Positions 25,481-35,295 of a stretch of 64,000 bases of DNA are shown here, one piece after another (position 1 is the stretch's first letter; each line of letters opens with the position of its first letter). The position numbers and the translations under genes are program-made. The stretch is from Lycocorax pyrrhopterus obiensis (lineage: Eukaryota; Chordata; Aves; Passeriformes; Paradisaeidae). The stretch is taken from the NCBI GenBank assembly GCA_014706295.1, contig JACSVZ010000039.1:2046001-2110000 (forward strand), read 5' to 3'. Under the pieces are notes generated by a model that had not been told where the DNA came from, did not search any database, and saw only the letters and a program-made list of their open reading frames with translations.

Positions 25481-27959
25481 TTTGCATTACATTTCTTATT
25501 TTATCTGAAACAGATGTTAAAATTTTCCGACTGCATTTTACTTATGCTTAGTTGCGATGCTTATGCATTTTCATCTTAATTGACATAATGTAAACCACAA
25601 CCAGGTTGCTGTTTTATTGACTGCAGGAATTACTGTTGTCTTGTTTCCCCTTCTCTGGTAAACAGAACTTTTGACAACAGGACTAAAAGTTTTTATGCAC
25701 TGCATAGTACCAAACACAGAATGGGACTTGGTGGTAAGGAAGCAGAGGGTCACTCTCTCAGCGAGGTCTGGCAGTACAATAATATGTTGCACACCCAGGT
25801 AAAAAGGATTACGTGATAGGGACCAGGCCAGGATCCGATCCAGCTGATATTCACCTTGTACATGGCCATGTGATTCCAGAAGTGATTCTGAGAAACATGG
25901 ATGTGTTGACACCAACTGAGTCAAGCCAGGGTTTACTCCCTGACATGGACCACAAAGAAAATATAGATATATTTTATTTATCTTAAAAAATTCTAGCCCT
26001 GGAGACATGCTCCCCAGCAAACAGAAGGAAGAATGCTTGTAAAGGTATTTAAGGAACATATAAAAATTATTAAAGACTGCAGAAGACTTTTCCATGCTAG
26101 TCAGAAAGAACAGTTTCCTACGGCTATCTGAAGTGTAGGGTAAGATAAAAAGCAAGCTTCATGAAAAAACTGAGAGTTCGTAATGGGTACATTTGCCTTC
26201 TTAGCTGAGAATTTTAAAGGCTAAATTTAAAAAATATGTACTACTTTCCAAATCCTGAGGTGTTGAGAGTGACAGCTGTTAAGTCATACACCAAAATCTT
26301 CCTGGGATTAACAACTGTAAAATAACCCAGAAAAATGTCCCAGAGAGGTATCCTGAGGTGGGCATGGACATGGAGCCAGTTTGCAGGAGGGAAAAGACAA
26401 GGGCTTTTCAAATGCTCCACCACTCCACAGGAGGATAGGGCGGGGCTCGCAGTGAGGTACCAGAGGCCCCCTGATGCTGGTATCTCTGAGGGATGGCTGG
26501 CTTCCACAGCCACAGAGTACTGCAGCAGTTTCTGTGCCCTGCCACCATGCAGCACATCACAGCTACATAAAGGCTTCTCAGCGGCAAACGACCCAGCGGA
26601 TACAGGATGAGCATTGCTGTACAAATAGGTACAGCATTTTAAAAGTTAGCTGAACGGGGCCCAGCTCCTTTTCTCCTTCCCTCTCCCTCTCTTTGCTTCT
26701 TTCTCTTCCTTTCCCTCTTTATTTCTTATTTGTTTTGTAATATTCCTATTGCATTTTTATGTAAAGATTTTATGTACATCCTCTAGATGTAATAGCTAGG
26801 GCTAGCTGCCAACATTTGCAGAATAAAAACAGGTCAATTTGCAGAATAAAAAGCAGGTCAATTTATTCAGAATAAAAAGCAGGTCTTTCAAATGAAAGTG
26901 TTATAATTACCATGGATTTAGGCTTAATTTTCAAGCATGGACTGACAAATTTTGGTCAACGTTGTAAAAAAAACGCTTTAGTAAAAAGACACCACACTTA
27001 CTCTTTCAAAATTCAACAATTTTTCAAATCATTGTCAAAGGAGAAGTGTCTTTATTGTTGCAAGGAGCTTTGGTTCTTTTTGCTAGGCACACCTAGACAC
27101 CAAACATCTGAGAATCTTCAGACCTACATCTTCCTTAGACACCTGCTGGTAAAAACGAGTAGAGTCATCCTCCATTTCCCAAATCAGTCTAAGGGATATC
27201 ACACTGTCACCCACATTTTGAAGTCTCTTAGATTGACTAGGACAATGCCTAGTGAATGCAAGAGACTGACAATGATTAAGTACCTAATTCACAGGTTCTT
27301 ACCTTGGCTAGCATATTAGGTTCCTTGAGCATAAAAAGCACATCATCCTATCCTATCCTGCATGATGGGTTCCATTCAGATTTCTGAGATCTCTGAAAAA
27401 ATTATTTATTTAGTTACTGACAAGAGAAATACAATTTTCAGAATCTCACTTACTGTGCATAATTTCACATACCAGCACTTCTAAGACTAAGTAAGGCTTT
27501 GCCAATTGAAATTATTTTTTTAAGTTTTACCATTAACTTTCACTACAGAGTTTGCATTCAAAAAAGAAAACACTTTAGTGAGAGCTGCAGCACGTTTTTT
27601 GGCAGTTCCAGGTTTTGACAAATTCAGCCACCAATCAACTTCCCATCAGGAACAGGACAACACTATTGAGACAACCTGTGACATATCAGCATATTTTATC
27701 TTCATAATTCCATCTTTCATGACAGGATAATTCAGATTAATTTTGTTTTGCCACAGATCTGGACAGCCTCAACATTGCAATATTATAATGCAGCACATCA
27801 TGGGGTAGAAACTCTTGAAAGAATCATTCTAACCTGGCACCAGGCAGGTATAAAGACATGGTTTTGCAAGACTGAGCCACACAGCTGAAAGAATAAGTCC
27901 AACATGACTCTCCACTAGTAAATGCCTTAAAAGCTAATGTTTCTATGGGTTTGCATGTG
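25481..27959. other. Intergenic DNA with a small tandem repeat
   Basis: I recognise no gene. A 194-codon minus-strand frame at 25,571-26,155 has no recognisable domain and an intron-like composition. At about 26,817-26,889 a unit of roughly 24 bp (GCAGAATAAAAAGCAGGTCA-type) is repeated three times with small changes. A pyrimidine-rich patch lies at 26,680-26,730. Confidence 0.45.
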
Positions 27960-28345
27960 CACAGGGAGAGGTTAAGTATTTAGTGGGGATTCAGAAAAAA
28001 AAAGCATTTCTTCTCAGAAAGACCATAAAGTATAACACATCCATAGGACATCATTCAGATGTGGAACTCCTTGCCACAGGGAACATGAATACTGAATTTT
28101 ACGTGGATTCAGATGGCATAAATTCTTGTCTGACAAATGTCAGGGACTATTCAGAACAGAGGTACCACATCCTGCTCAGGAATAGCCTGAGTCACCAATC
28201 AGTGTATTCAAACATTCAGAGACTATTCAGAGGATGTATCACCCTATGTTTGGTCTGTACAAGCCCTTCCCTCAGCATTTGCTATTGACTGCTGTGTGAG
28301 ACAGGGTACTGCGGGGAAATGAACACTGGTCTGACAGATCATTAG
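27960..28345 (+). repeat. Old CR1-type LINE 3' fragment, plus orientation
   Basis: The plus strand contains GTGGAACTCCTTGCCACAGG, then ATGGATTCA-like phrases, and finally GAGACAGGGTACTG...GGTCTGAC. This is the typical closing order of an older amniote CR1 subfamily (GAGACAGGATACTGGGCTAGATGG...GGTCTGACCC). It is diverged and has small deletions, so its limits are approximate. Confidence 0.6.
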
Positions 28346-29264
28346 CTATTCCTCTGTTTTTATTAGTCCACGGACAAAAGAACTGCTCTTCATAGTGAGC
28401 ACTCCAACATCCCCTAGTAGTCCACAGTGAAGTTTTTAAAGCCACTAACCCAGAAAATACAGAACTAATCCACAAAGCTTGAGGGGAATCTACTCTTTTC
28501 CCTAAGGATATTGATGGCTTCTACACATAAGGAAACAACTATAGTTTAAAACAAAGAAGATTCCACAAAGCCCCAGTGCCTTGTCTTGCCTGAGGTTCAG
28601 CATTCACTGCAGTTACTAAATGCCCCTGACAGAGGAGAAATATGAGACCATGTTTCCATGTACAGATGAGCGTTCTGAACAGAGGCCAGTTGTTTAATAG
28701 GAAATGTCCAGCATCATCACCACTCCAATTTCCTTTAGGAAGAATACCTATAAATGAGGGAGTCTAGACATTAAGATTACCTGTACTTCCAATCTGTACT
28801 TCCACTGGCTCATATAACACTAATATTTAGGTAATGCAAAGCCTAATGTACTTCTCTGAATCTAGTTGAGCACTGCCATATAACCCAGAGGAGTACTTTG
28901 TAGAGGACACAATACAAGCCTTCCTTTCTTCCATATGAAAGTAATGTTGCTAATTGAGGAAAGTCCCAGGCTTTCTGCTGCCACGGCCAATGCCAAAAAT
29001 TGAACAGCATGGAATGCCTCTGCTAACAAACAATAAGAAAAGCAGGCAGGATGGGTCTCCTCTCCCAACATAAACCCTGAGGCAAGAATGTCCATGGTGA
29101 CAGGGAGCCCTGAGGCATTTGCAGCAGACGGAATATTTCCAGTCAGATGAAAACACATTGTACTGCCAGAGCCACATAAGCCATTTCTGATCTGGTCAGC
29201 ATCATCTTATGCATGATTAAGTAATGACTTTGTATTCAGCTTTACAGTACGAGAACTGCCCAGC

Positions 29265-29270
29265 TTAAGG
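29265..29270. repeat. Provirus target-site duplication, left copy
   Basis: TTAAGG immediately precedes the left LTR and is repeated exactly after the right LTR at 35,620-35,625. A 6-bp duplication is usual for alpha- and betaretroviruses. The exact match shows that both ends belong to one integration and that the flanks are unrearranged. Confidence 0.95.
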
Positions 29271-29578
29271 TGTCGCACTCGGACACGAAAAGAACCACGC
29301 AGACACCTTGTCAGGAGAGAAGCAAGAAAAGAGCCAGGGGGTCAGAGACCCCGAGCTTTATTATATATGTTCTTAGAAACCACCGTGGATTGGAGGGAGA
29401 AATTACCACCCCTCAATCACACTGGTCAAAGGAAAAATCCATCAAACGTCTCCGCCTAGGAGAATGGAATGAAAAACAATAAAGGACGGTTAACAAAACA
29501 TGGCTATGTTTACAGAAAGTACATGAGAAACTGTTACAGAAAATGAAAACATCAAAGAACTGCAAACTCAGGGCAACA
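29271..29578 (-). repeat. Provirus 3' LTR
   Basis: The LTR is 308 bp, TG...CA bounded (TGTTGCCC...GCGACA in transcription sense), and nearly identical to the 5' LTR. A combined TATATAA/AATAAA block lies at plus-strand 29,357-29,369, giving both a promoter and a poly(A) signal within a few bases, followed by a short R and U5. It differs from the 5' LTR by about six substitutions and a cluster of small indels at about 29,323-29,340. It points towards CD109 (13 kb away), so it could serve as an ectopic promoter or a poly(A) site. Confidence 0.95.
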
Positions 29579-29593
29579 TCTCACCCTTTTTCC
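29579..29593 (-). promoter_or_regulatory. Polypurine tract (plus-strand primer site)
   Basis: On the minus strand GGAAAAAGGGTGAGA directly abuts the TGTTGCCC start of the 3' LTR. It is purine-only except one T, as expected for the retroviral PPT. It lies about 40 bp after the pol stop codon, which leaves no room for env. Confidence 0.85.
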
Positions 29594-29630
29594 ATTAAAA
29601 AAGAAAGGAAAAAGGAAAACTGAACAATGT

Positions 29631-32402
29631 TCAATCTCTGCTTGTGGAAGGACCATCGGAGCGACCACCCACATCATCTGCATCTGAGTCGTCACTCGAT
29701 GTTCCATCCACTTGATGACTTTCACTTTGGTCACGGTCTCCACCTTGCCTGTCAGCCGGATTTTGCCTCTGCGGTCGCAGGTCAGCACGAACACACTTTG
29801 CGGGTACCCAGCGCACCCCAGTATCTGTGGATACACAAGCATACCCGCGCCCCGAAGCGATAAGGTCATAGGGACCTTCCCATTGTTTGGTGACTAAATT
29901 CCGCACCCGAACCTTCGCTCGAGGCTGCTGTGCCTCGTCCGAAGCCTGTAACGAGAGGTGATGGTTCAAAATGACAGGATTATTAGAATTCTGCGGTACC
30001 GTAAGGTGATTGATGGTATACAAAGCTTTTGCCAACCGACTGTGCAGGGTTTCACCCTGCATTCCCCGTTTTTGTTTTTGAAGAACCCGCTTCAGAGTAC
30101 CATGAGCACGTTCTACAATAGCTTGACCAGTCGGAGAATGAGGAATACCAAACTTGTGTGACACACCCCACAACTGCAGGAACTGCCTCACCTCTTTCGA
30201 GGCGTAAGCAGGACCATTGTCGGTCTTCACAGCAGAAGGTATGCCTAGAATGGCAAAGGCCTGCCTCCAGTGGGCAATGACATCGCGGCCCTTTTCTCCA
30301 GCATGAGCAGAAGCCCACATGGCAGAGGAGCAGGTGTCCACCGTGACATGCACATACTTAAGCCGGCCAAATTTGGCAACTTGGGTGACATCAGTCTGCC
30401 AAATCTCCAAGGCCCTAAGGCCTCTAGGGTTTACCCCCACCAGCAAAGGTGCAGCAAGCGCGTGACAATCGTCGCACGACTCGACAATGTCACGGGCCTC
30501 AGTTGGCGTCAACTGAAACTGCTTCTGCAGGGTATGTGCGTTTTGATGGAAAAACCCATGCGATGCCTTGGCCTGCGCAAGTGTATCAGGCTGAGGTGCT
30601 ACCCACGCTGGGTTAGCCAATTTGTCAGCCCTTGCGTTACCTTCCGCTATGAACCCTGGCAAATTGGTATGACTCCTCACATGCAGAACGTAATATGGAT
30701 GAACCCGGTCCTGAATGACACACCACAGGGTCTGCAGCAAATGAAACAAATCAGCATTGCCAACTTCCTTCAGAACGGAATAACCCAACCGCTGTGCTAT
30801 GTCAGCCACATAGGCAGAATCCGTGACCAAATTGAAAGGTTCCTGGGAAAATCTTTGAAATGCCATAAGAGCAGCCCTCAGTTCAACCAATTGGGTTGAG
30901 CCATCCTCATGACCTTCCAGAACCTGCCACTCAGATCCATCCCTCCAGGTAACAATGGCCTTTCCGGTTCTTCCTGAACTATCAGTAAAGACAGTGGGTC
31001 CGTGCACCGGCTCCTGACTATGTTTGGGCTTCAGAGAAATCTCTGTGAGTTTTGCCACTTGCAGCAACTTGTGGCTAGGCAGATGATACGTAATCTGCCC
31101 TGAAAAATGTTCCAGAGCATTTTGCAGAGAAACACTGTTTGCAAAGCTCCAGTCAAAGTCTTCCCGCTGTACCGGTAGTACAATCTTTGCGGGGTCTGCA
31201 CCCATCAATTGCAAACACCGTTGCCGGCATTTGATTATCAAACGAGCGATCAGCTCAAACAACACGGTTGCTGTCTTCTGCGGCTGATGGGGCAAGAAGA
31301 CCCATTCCAGGACGTGCAAGGAATCGGACCATTTGTCACTCCATTGGCCAATGATACCTGTGGGATGCAAATCTGGAGTGGTAATGAAAACAGTGACATC
31401 AACGGAGGGATCAATGCGATAGACTTGTCGAGCAGAAACAGCTCGCTGCACCTCCTCCAGCACCTGACATGCCTCAGGGGTCAATGTGCAAGGCGACTTC
31501 AAATCAGAGTCTCCCTTCAACAAATCAAACAAAGGAGACAACTGCACCGTGGTCAGTCCCAAATACGGACGTAACCAAGCGACGACACCCACCAATTTCT
31601 GGGCATCATTCAGTATCTTCACCGAATGCACAAATTGCACCTGTTGGTGTTGAACCGTACGTTCCAAAATTTTGACCCCCAAATATATCCAAGGAGGTTG
31701 CTGCTGAACCTTCTCTGGAGCCACCTGCAGCCCGTGAGAATGCAAAACATCGAGCAACTGAGGCTGTATCCGCAGCAGCTCATCCTGGGTGGATGCAGCC
31801 ACCAAGATGCCATCCATATAGTGATAAAACTGAGCATCCGGAAACTGCCTGCGAACTCCAGACAAGGCTCTGGCCACATACATTTGGCATATGGCTGGCG
31901 AATTTCGCATCCCTTGGGGAAGAGTCCTCCATTGGTATCTCTGTGCAGGTCCAGCATTGTTAATTGCTGGCACCGTGAAAGCAAATTTCGGTCTATCATC
32001 GGGATGCAAAGGAATTGAAAAGAAACAATCCTTCAGATCCACGATGAGGATCGGCCAGCCTGCGGGAAGCATGGTGGGCGATGGCATACCAGCCTGCAAC
32101 GTCCCCATGCCTTCCATTACGGCATTCACCTTCCTGAGATCTTGTAACAATCTCCATTTCCCAGACTTCTTTTTAATGCAGAAGACAGGAGTGTTCCAGG
32201 GACTGGTAGAAGGCTCCAGATGACCCTGGTCCAATTGCTCCTGAACCAACTCATGAAGGGCTACTAGTTTATCTTTAGGCAGGGACCACTGATTCTCCCA
32301 GATGGGTCTGTCCACCAGCCACTGTATAGGAGGCGTGGGACACTCTGCGCCCTTCACCACAGTGGCCCCCATCAAAAATCCGTCCTGATGCGCACCCCCC
32401 AC
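29631..32402 (-). CDS. pol: Retroviral Pol: reverse transcriptase, RNase H, integrase
   Basis: The frame is open for 923 codons when counted from 32,402; translation enters by -1 frameshift near 32,375 (residue 10), so no start codon is needed. Reverse transcriptase: VDLKD at 121-125, LPQG at 161-164, and the YMDx box at 195-198, where the fourth residue is Gly instead of the catalytic Asp. RNase H: D474, E507, D528 and D592 are present, with SHTNLPG near 577. Integrase: zinc-binding H619/H623 and C643/C646, catalytic D671, D728 and E764 with 35 residues between the last two, then a C-terminal WEGPYDL and RWVPAKCV. The protein ends in an acidic Ser/Asp-rich tail (about 890-923). There is no stop or frameshift. 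The RT substitution is expected to abolish polymerisation. Confidence 0.95.
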   Translation of the reverse strand: MGGAHQDGFLMGATVVKGAECPTPPIQWLVDRPIWENQWSLPKDKLVALHELVQEQLDQGHLEPSTSPWNTPVFCIKKKSGKWRLLQDLRKVNAVMEGMGTLQAGMPSPTMLPAGWPILIVDLKDCFFSIPLHPDDRPKFAFTVPAINNAGPAQRYQWRTLPQGMRNSPAICQMYVARALSGVRRQFPDAQFYHYMDGILVAASTQDELLRIQPQLLDVLHSHGLQVAPEKVQQQPPWIYLGVKILERTVQHQQVQFVHSVKILNDAQKLVGVVAWLRPYLGLTTVQLSPLFDLLKGDSDLKSPCTLTPEACQVLEEVQRAVSARQVYRIDPSVDVTVFITTPDLHPTGIIGQWSDKWSDSLHVLEWVFLPHQPQKTATVLFELIARLIIKCRQRCLQLMGADPAKIVLPVQREDFDWSFANSVSLQNALEHFSGQITYHLPSHKLLQVAKLTEISLKPKHSQEPVHGPTVFTDSSGRTGKAIVTWRDGSEWQVLEGHEDGSTQLVELRAALMAFQRFSQEPFNLVTDSAYVADIAQRLGYSVLKEVGNADLFHLLQTLWCVIQDRVHPYYVLHVRSHTNLPGFIAEGNARADKLANPAWVAPQPDTLAQAKASHGFFHQNAHTLQKQFQLTPTEARDIVESCDDCHALAAPLLVGVNPRGLRALEIWQTDVTQVAKFGRLKYVHVTVDTCSSAMWASAHAGEKGRDVIAHWRQAFAILGIPSAVKTDNGPAYASKEVRQFLQLWGVSHKFGIPHSPTGQAIVERAHGTLKRVLQKQKRGMQGETLHSRLAKALYTINHLTVPQNSNNPVILNHHLSLQASDEAQQPRAKVRVRNLVTKQWEGPYDLIASGRGYACVSTDTGVRWVPAKCVRADLRPQRQNPADRQGGDRDQSESHQVDGTSSDDSDADDVGGRSDGPSTSRD

Positions 32403-33169
32403 GCAGCCAGAACATCCCTCCCCCAGAGGTTAAGAACAGTTTCAGTAACATGAGGCCTAACCACGGCCGTCTGTCCCTCTGAGTTCGTTATCACCACAGG
32501 CTTCTGGCTCACGTAGCAGCGCTTTGTTCCTCCCAATCCCGCGACAGGCGTCCCCACCGGATCCAACGGCCACTGCGGAGGCCAAGCGGCAAGGGAGAGA
32601 ATCGTGACATCTGCGCCGCTGTCAAGGAGCCCACGGAGGCAGGCCTCTGGCGGTGTGGCATCAGGGATGGACAGGGTGCACCGCATCTCAGGACGTTGTT
32701 TGGTCATGACAGCAGTCCAATGAACCTGAGGCGGCCCAGTGGAACCAAAGCAGCCGTCTCCTCGTGACCTCGACTCTGCCCTGTGAACAGAGGACTTAAA
32801 AGGGACAAGTTGAGCAATCCGAGTCTTTTCAGGAATTGTGACCAGGGGGGTGGGTGTGGAAACCATGGCATAAATTTGTCCGGTGTAATCCGCATCAATG
32901 AGTCCCAGATGCACAATGATACCCTGAATTGTGGCGCTAGATCTCCCCATGAGGAGAGCACTCATTCCATCACCCAAGGGACCAAAGGCATCCAAGGGGA
33001 CTTTGTGCACTGTGCAAGAGTCTAAGACGACTGTTGCTGCTGTGCAGACGTCCACACCTGCTGAGCCGCTGGTGCTGGCTGCGAGCTGGCCAAGCAGACC
33101 TACATCGGCTCCGGGGTTTGGAGAGACACTTGTGTCTGTGCACGTCTCCCCCGCGTGCTCCGCCCCCCA
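32372..33169 (-). CDS. pro: Retroviral Pro: dUTPase fused to aspartic protease
   Basis: The pro frame is entered from gag at the heptamer ending at 33,169 and stays open to TGA at 32,374-32,372. The first half is a trimeric-type dUTPase: GSAGVDVC near 33,065-33,045 (motif 1), GRSSATIQG and GLIDADYTGQI (motifs 2 and 3, with the catalytic Asp-Tyr), and a closing RGDGCFGSTG (motif 5). The second half is a retroviral aspartic protease with LLDSGADVTIL (active Asp about 32,621) and a later GRDVL. Fusion of dUTPase with protease in the pro frame is a betaretroviral trait. All key residues are present. The first ATG-like start is not used, because expression is by frameshift. Confidence 0.92.
   Translation of the reverse strand, partial: WGAEHAGETCTDTSVSPNPGADVGLLGQLAASTSGSAGVDVCTAATVVLDSCTVHKVPLDAFGPLGDGMSALLMGRSSATIQGIIVHLGLIDADYTGQIYAMVSTPTPLVTIPEKTRIAQLVPFKSSVHRAESRSRGDGCFGSTGPPQVHWTAVMTKQRPEMRCTLSIPDATPPEACLRGLLDSGADVTILSLAAWPPQWPLDPVGTPVAGLGGTKRCYVSQKPVVITNSEGQTAVVRPHVTETVLNLWGRDVLAAWGVRIRTDF
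32375..32381 (-). promoter_or_regulatory. Pro-pol -1 ribosomal frameshift site GGATTTT
   Basis: In the pro frame the codons read (AC)G GAT TTT followed immediately by the pro stop TGA (32,374-32,372). A -1 slip moves to GGA TTT TTG and continues into pol. It has the same form as the GGAUUUA pro-pol site known from mouse mammary tumour virus. The phase is exactly right for pro to pol, and the adjacent stop codon should help pausing. Confidence 0.8.
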
Positions 33170-35239
33170 TTTAAAGCCGAGCCCGAGGAAAGCTGACCAT
33201 TAACAGGAGCTGCTGCCCTGCAGACATCTGCAGTATGGTTCGGCTTCCCACACCGAGCACAGAGAAACAAGGCACCCGTGCCTTTCCGCACCTTTCCTCC
33301 CGGCTTCCTGCTGGCCTGAGCACTCCCCTGCTTCCGCCGCCCGCCCTGCGGGCCTGACCCGACCGGCTGCGCGGCAGCAGCCACGGCAGCCACCTGACAA
33401 TCGGCGGTGCCCAGCGGTGCACAGGCCTCAGCCATTTGACATAAAGAAGGATCACCAGGAAGTGCCCGAATAATCTTCTTACACTCAACATTGCAATGAG
33501 CCTTAGCAAGGTGCTTAAGCAACAGCGTCCTTACATTCTGATCCTCCACCTGCCTCTCTACAGCGGCAGTCAGCCTCCCTGCAAACTGCAAGAAGGATTC
33601 ACCATTCCTCTGTGCAATATCTGCAAACTCCTCTGCAGGAGCAGCCATCTCAATAGTTTGAATCAACGCTGTCATGCCTACCTCTCGGCACTGATTGACC
33701 ACAACACAGCCCAGGGCAGCCTGCCTGCGAGCGTCAGCAAAACTGCCTGTACCTAGCAGCACATCAAGTCCAATCTCACGTCTGGGATCCTGCTGGCCCA
33801 ACCCAGCATTCTGCGCTAGTGTCCTAGTTGCTAACTGATGCCATTTTGATTCAAAGATGTCATATTCCACAGGCTGAAAGAGAACACGAGCCAGAGTCCG
33901 AATATCATAAGGTACTAGTAAAGTAGCATTAAAAACTCTAAGCAGCTGCATAACCTCACTAGACCCCAGACCATATCTGCCAACCTTCTCCCAGAGGTCC
34001 ATCAGAGCTTTCCACGACAAAACCTGATAGGTGTTTTGATTGTCACTGAGAATAACAGGGAAAGCCTGGAGACCGTCCGGTGGAACCGCAGCACCTGCCG
34101 CGTCCCGTCCCATGGTGTCCACAGGGACTTCAGCCGCAGCAGGGCTAAGGGGCCTATCGCCACAAGCCACAGGGCGACGTGCCTTGGCACGATCACCCAC
34201 TTCCTCAACTTTAGCTTGCACATCCCCCCAGAATTTCACAGGATCCTGGGGGCGAACCGTGACCTTACACGGCGGAAGAGCCCACAAGGCAGCCGAAGGG
34301 GACCCGCCGGTGGGGCGGTGCCCGAGCGCAGAGACCGCCGGCCGCGGAGGGGATCGCGCGCTCCCTCCGGCACCCAGAGTTTCTGTCAAACCCAGCAGAT
34401 CCGCGGGCGCTGAGGCCTCACGGCCCCCGGCGCCGGGCTGGGCGCGAACCTTCGCGTCAACCTCGGCCGAAGCCGACCCATCAGCTACCGCCGCGTCAGC
34501 AGAGGGCGGGCCAAACTGCTCGCCCGCTGCCCGGGACCGGTGCTTGATGGAAACGCCACAATTCGGGCACGCTACGGTTACACTTGCACGGTCCGACGAG
34601 CCGGCCCCGTCCCCCAGCGCCGGCAAGGCGCAAGGAAAAGGGCAGTGTTCGCCGCTCCGCCGCCCCCGCAGCGCGGGGGGGGGGCGAAGCCGACGCCTGT
34701 GAAATCCCGGGGCCCGGGGGGGGCGAAGCCGGCGCCGCCAACCCCCCGGGGCTTTCCGAGACCAATTCGTTCCCGAACGCCTGCCGACCATCCCAGCTCG
34801 GCTGGCCAGCGAGCGGAGCGCTCTCCGGGGCTGGTCCATCCCCCATATCAGCGACCTGAGGCGGGAGGGGCGGTGCCTCTTCCACCTCAGCCAGCTCGGG
34901 GGGTGCTCCGGGCTGGCTCAGCGAGTCCGCGGGAGTAGCTGTTCTCGACAGACTGCCGTGGCCTTGAATAACAAAATTCACGCGTCTCCAGGAGACCAAC
35001 AGCTTTGCCACATCGAGACTAAACTCGACAGCTAGCATATCAAGCATAGCATCTCCTAACTCCGCCCAAGTTGCCTTAGAAAAAACATCTCCAGAGCCCT
35101 GGAAGAAACTCCGTGTTTTCCCCCAGAAATATACCTTTTCCAACTCCGTTCTGGAAACCGAGACTCCCTTTCTCTCCAACGCTATCTCTAAAACCTCTAG
35201 CGCCAAGGAATCGCTTGAGGAATCCGTAATAATCATCAT
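33100..35239 (-). pseudogene. gag: Retroviral Gag (matrix, capsid, nucleocapsid), frame-disrupted
   Basis: Two frames cover gag. The N-terminal part starts at the ATG at 35,239 (a second ATG follows directly) and encodes a matrix-like domain (MMIITDSS..., with a tryptophan-containing VYFWGKTRSFF segment) followed by a Pro/Ala/Glu-rich linker; it runs into a stop at 34,496. The C-terminal part, open from before 34,839 to 33,100, is in the next frame (+1). It holds a capsid with a major-homology-like segment (QRNGESFLQFAGRL, about 33,640-33,600) and one zinc knuckle (CARCGKPNHTADVC, C-x2-C-x4-H-x4-C). The switch most likely falls in a duplicated C-run at 34,675-34,684 or 34,716-34,723. This is a length change in a homopolymer, so an assembly error is an alternative to a true mutation. 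Confidence 0.88.
33169..33175 (-). promoter_or_regulatory. Gag-pro -1 ribosomal frameshift site TTTAAAT
   Basis: In the gag frame the codons are GC-T TTA AAT, a canonical X XXY YYZ heptamer in the correct phase. A -1 slip gives TTT AAA and then TGG GGG GCG, which runs without a stop into the dUTPase. The gag stop is about 70 nt further on (33,102-33,100). A GC-rich stretch and complementary GAGAC/GTCTC blocks follow, so a downstream stimulatory structure is plausible but unproven. Confidence 0.8.
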
Positions 35240-35295
35240 TTTTAAAACCCTAGCTGACCAGGGAAAAAACTCCCTACCTGCCTCGAGCCTGCACT

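Noticed and set aside
25571..26155. A 194-codon minus-strand frame in intergenic DNA
   Set aside because: No recognisable domain, no splice or promoter context, and AT-rich non-coding composition; length alone is not enough.
29579..29630. Possible env remnant between pol and 3' LTR
   Set aside because: The gap is only about 50 bp and is mostly polypurine tract, so no env sequence remains.
34036..34938. Plus-strand frames of 120-220 codons opposite gag
   Set aside because: They are antisense shadows of the GC-rich gag, with no recognisable domain and Arg/Pro/Ala-rich composition.
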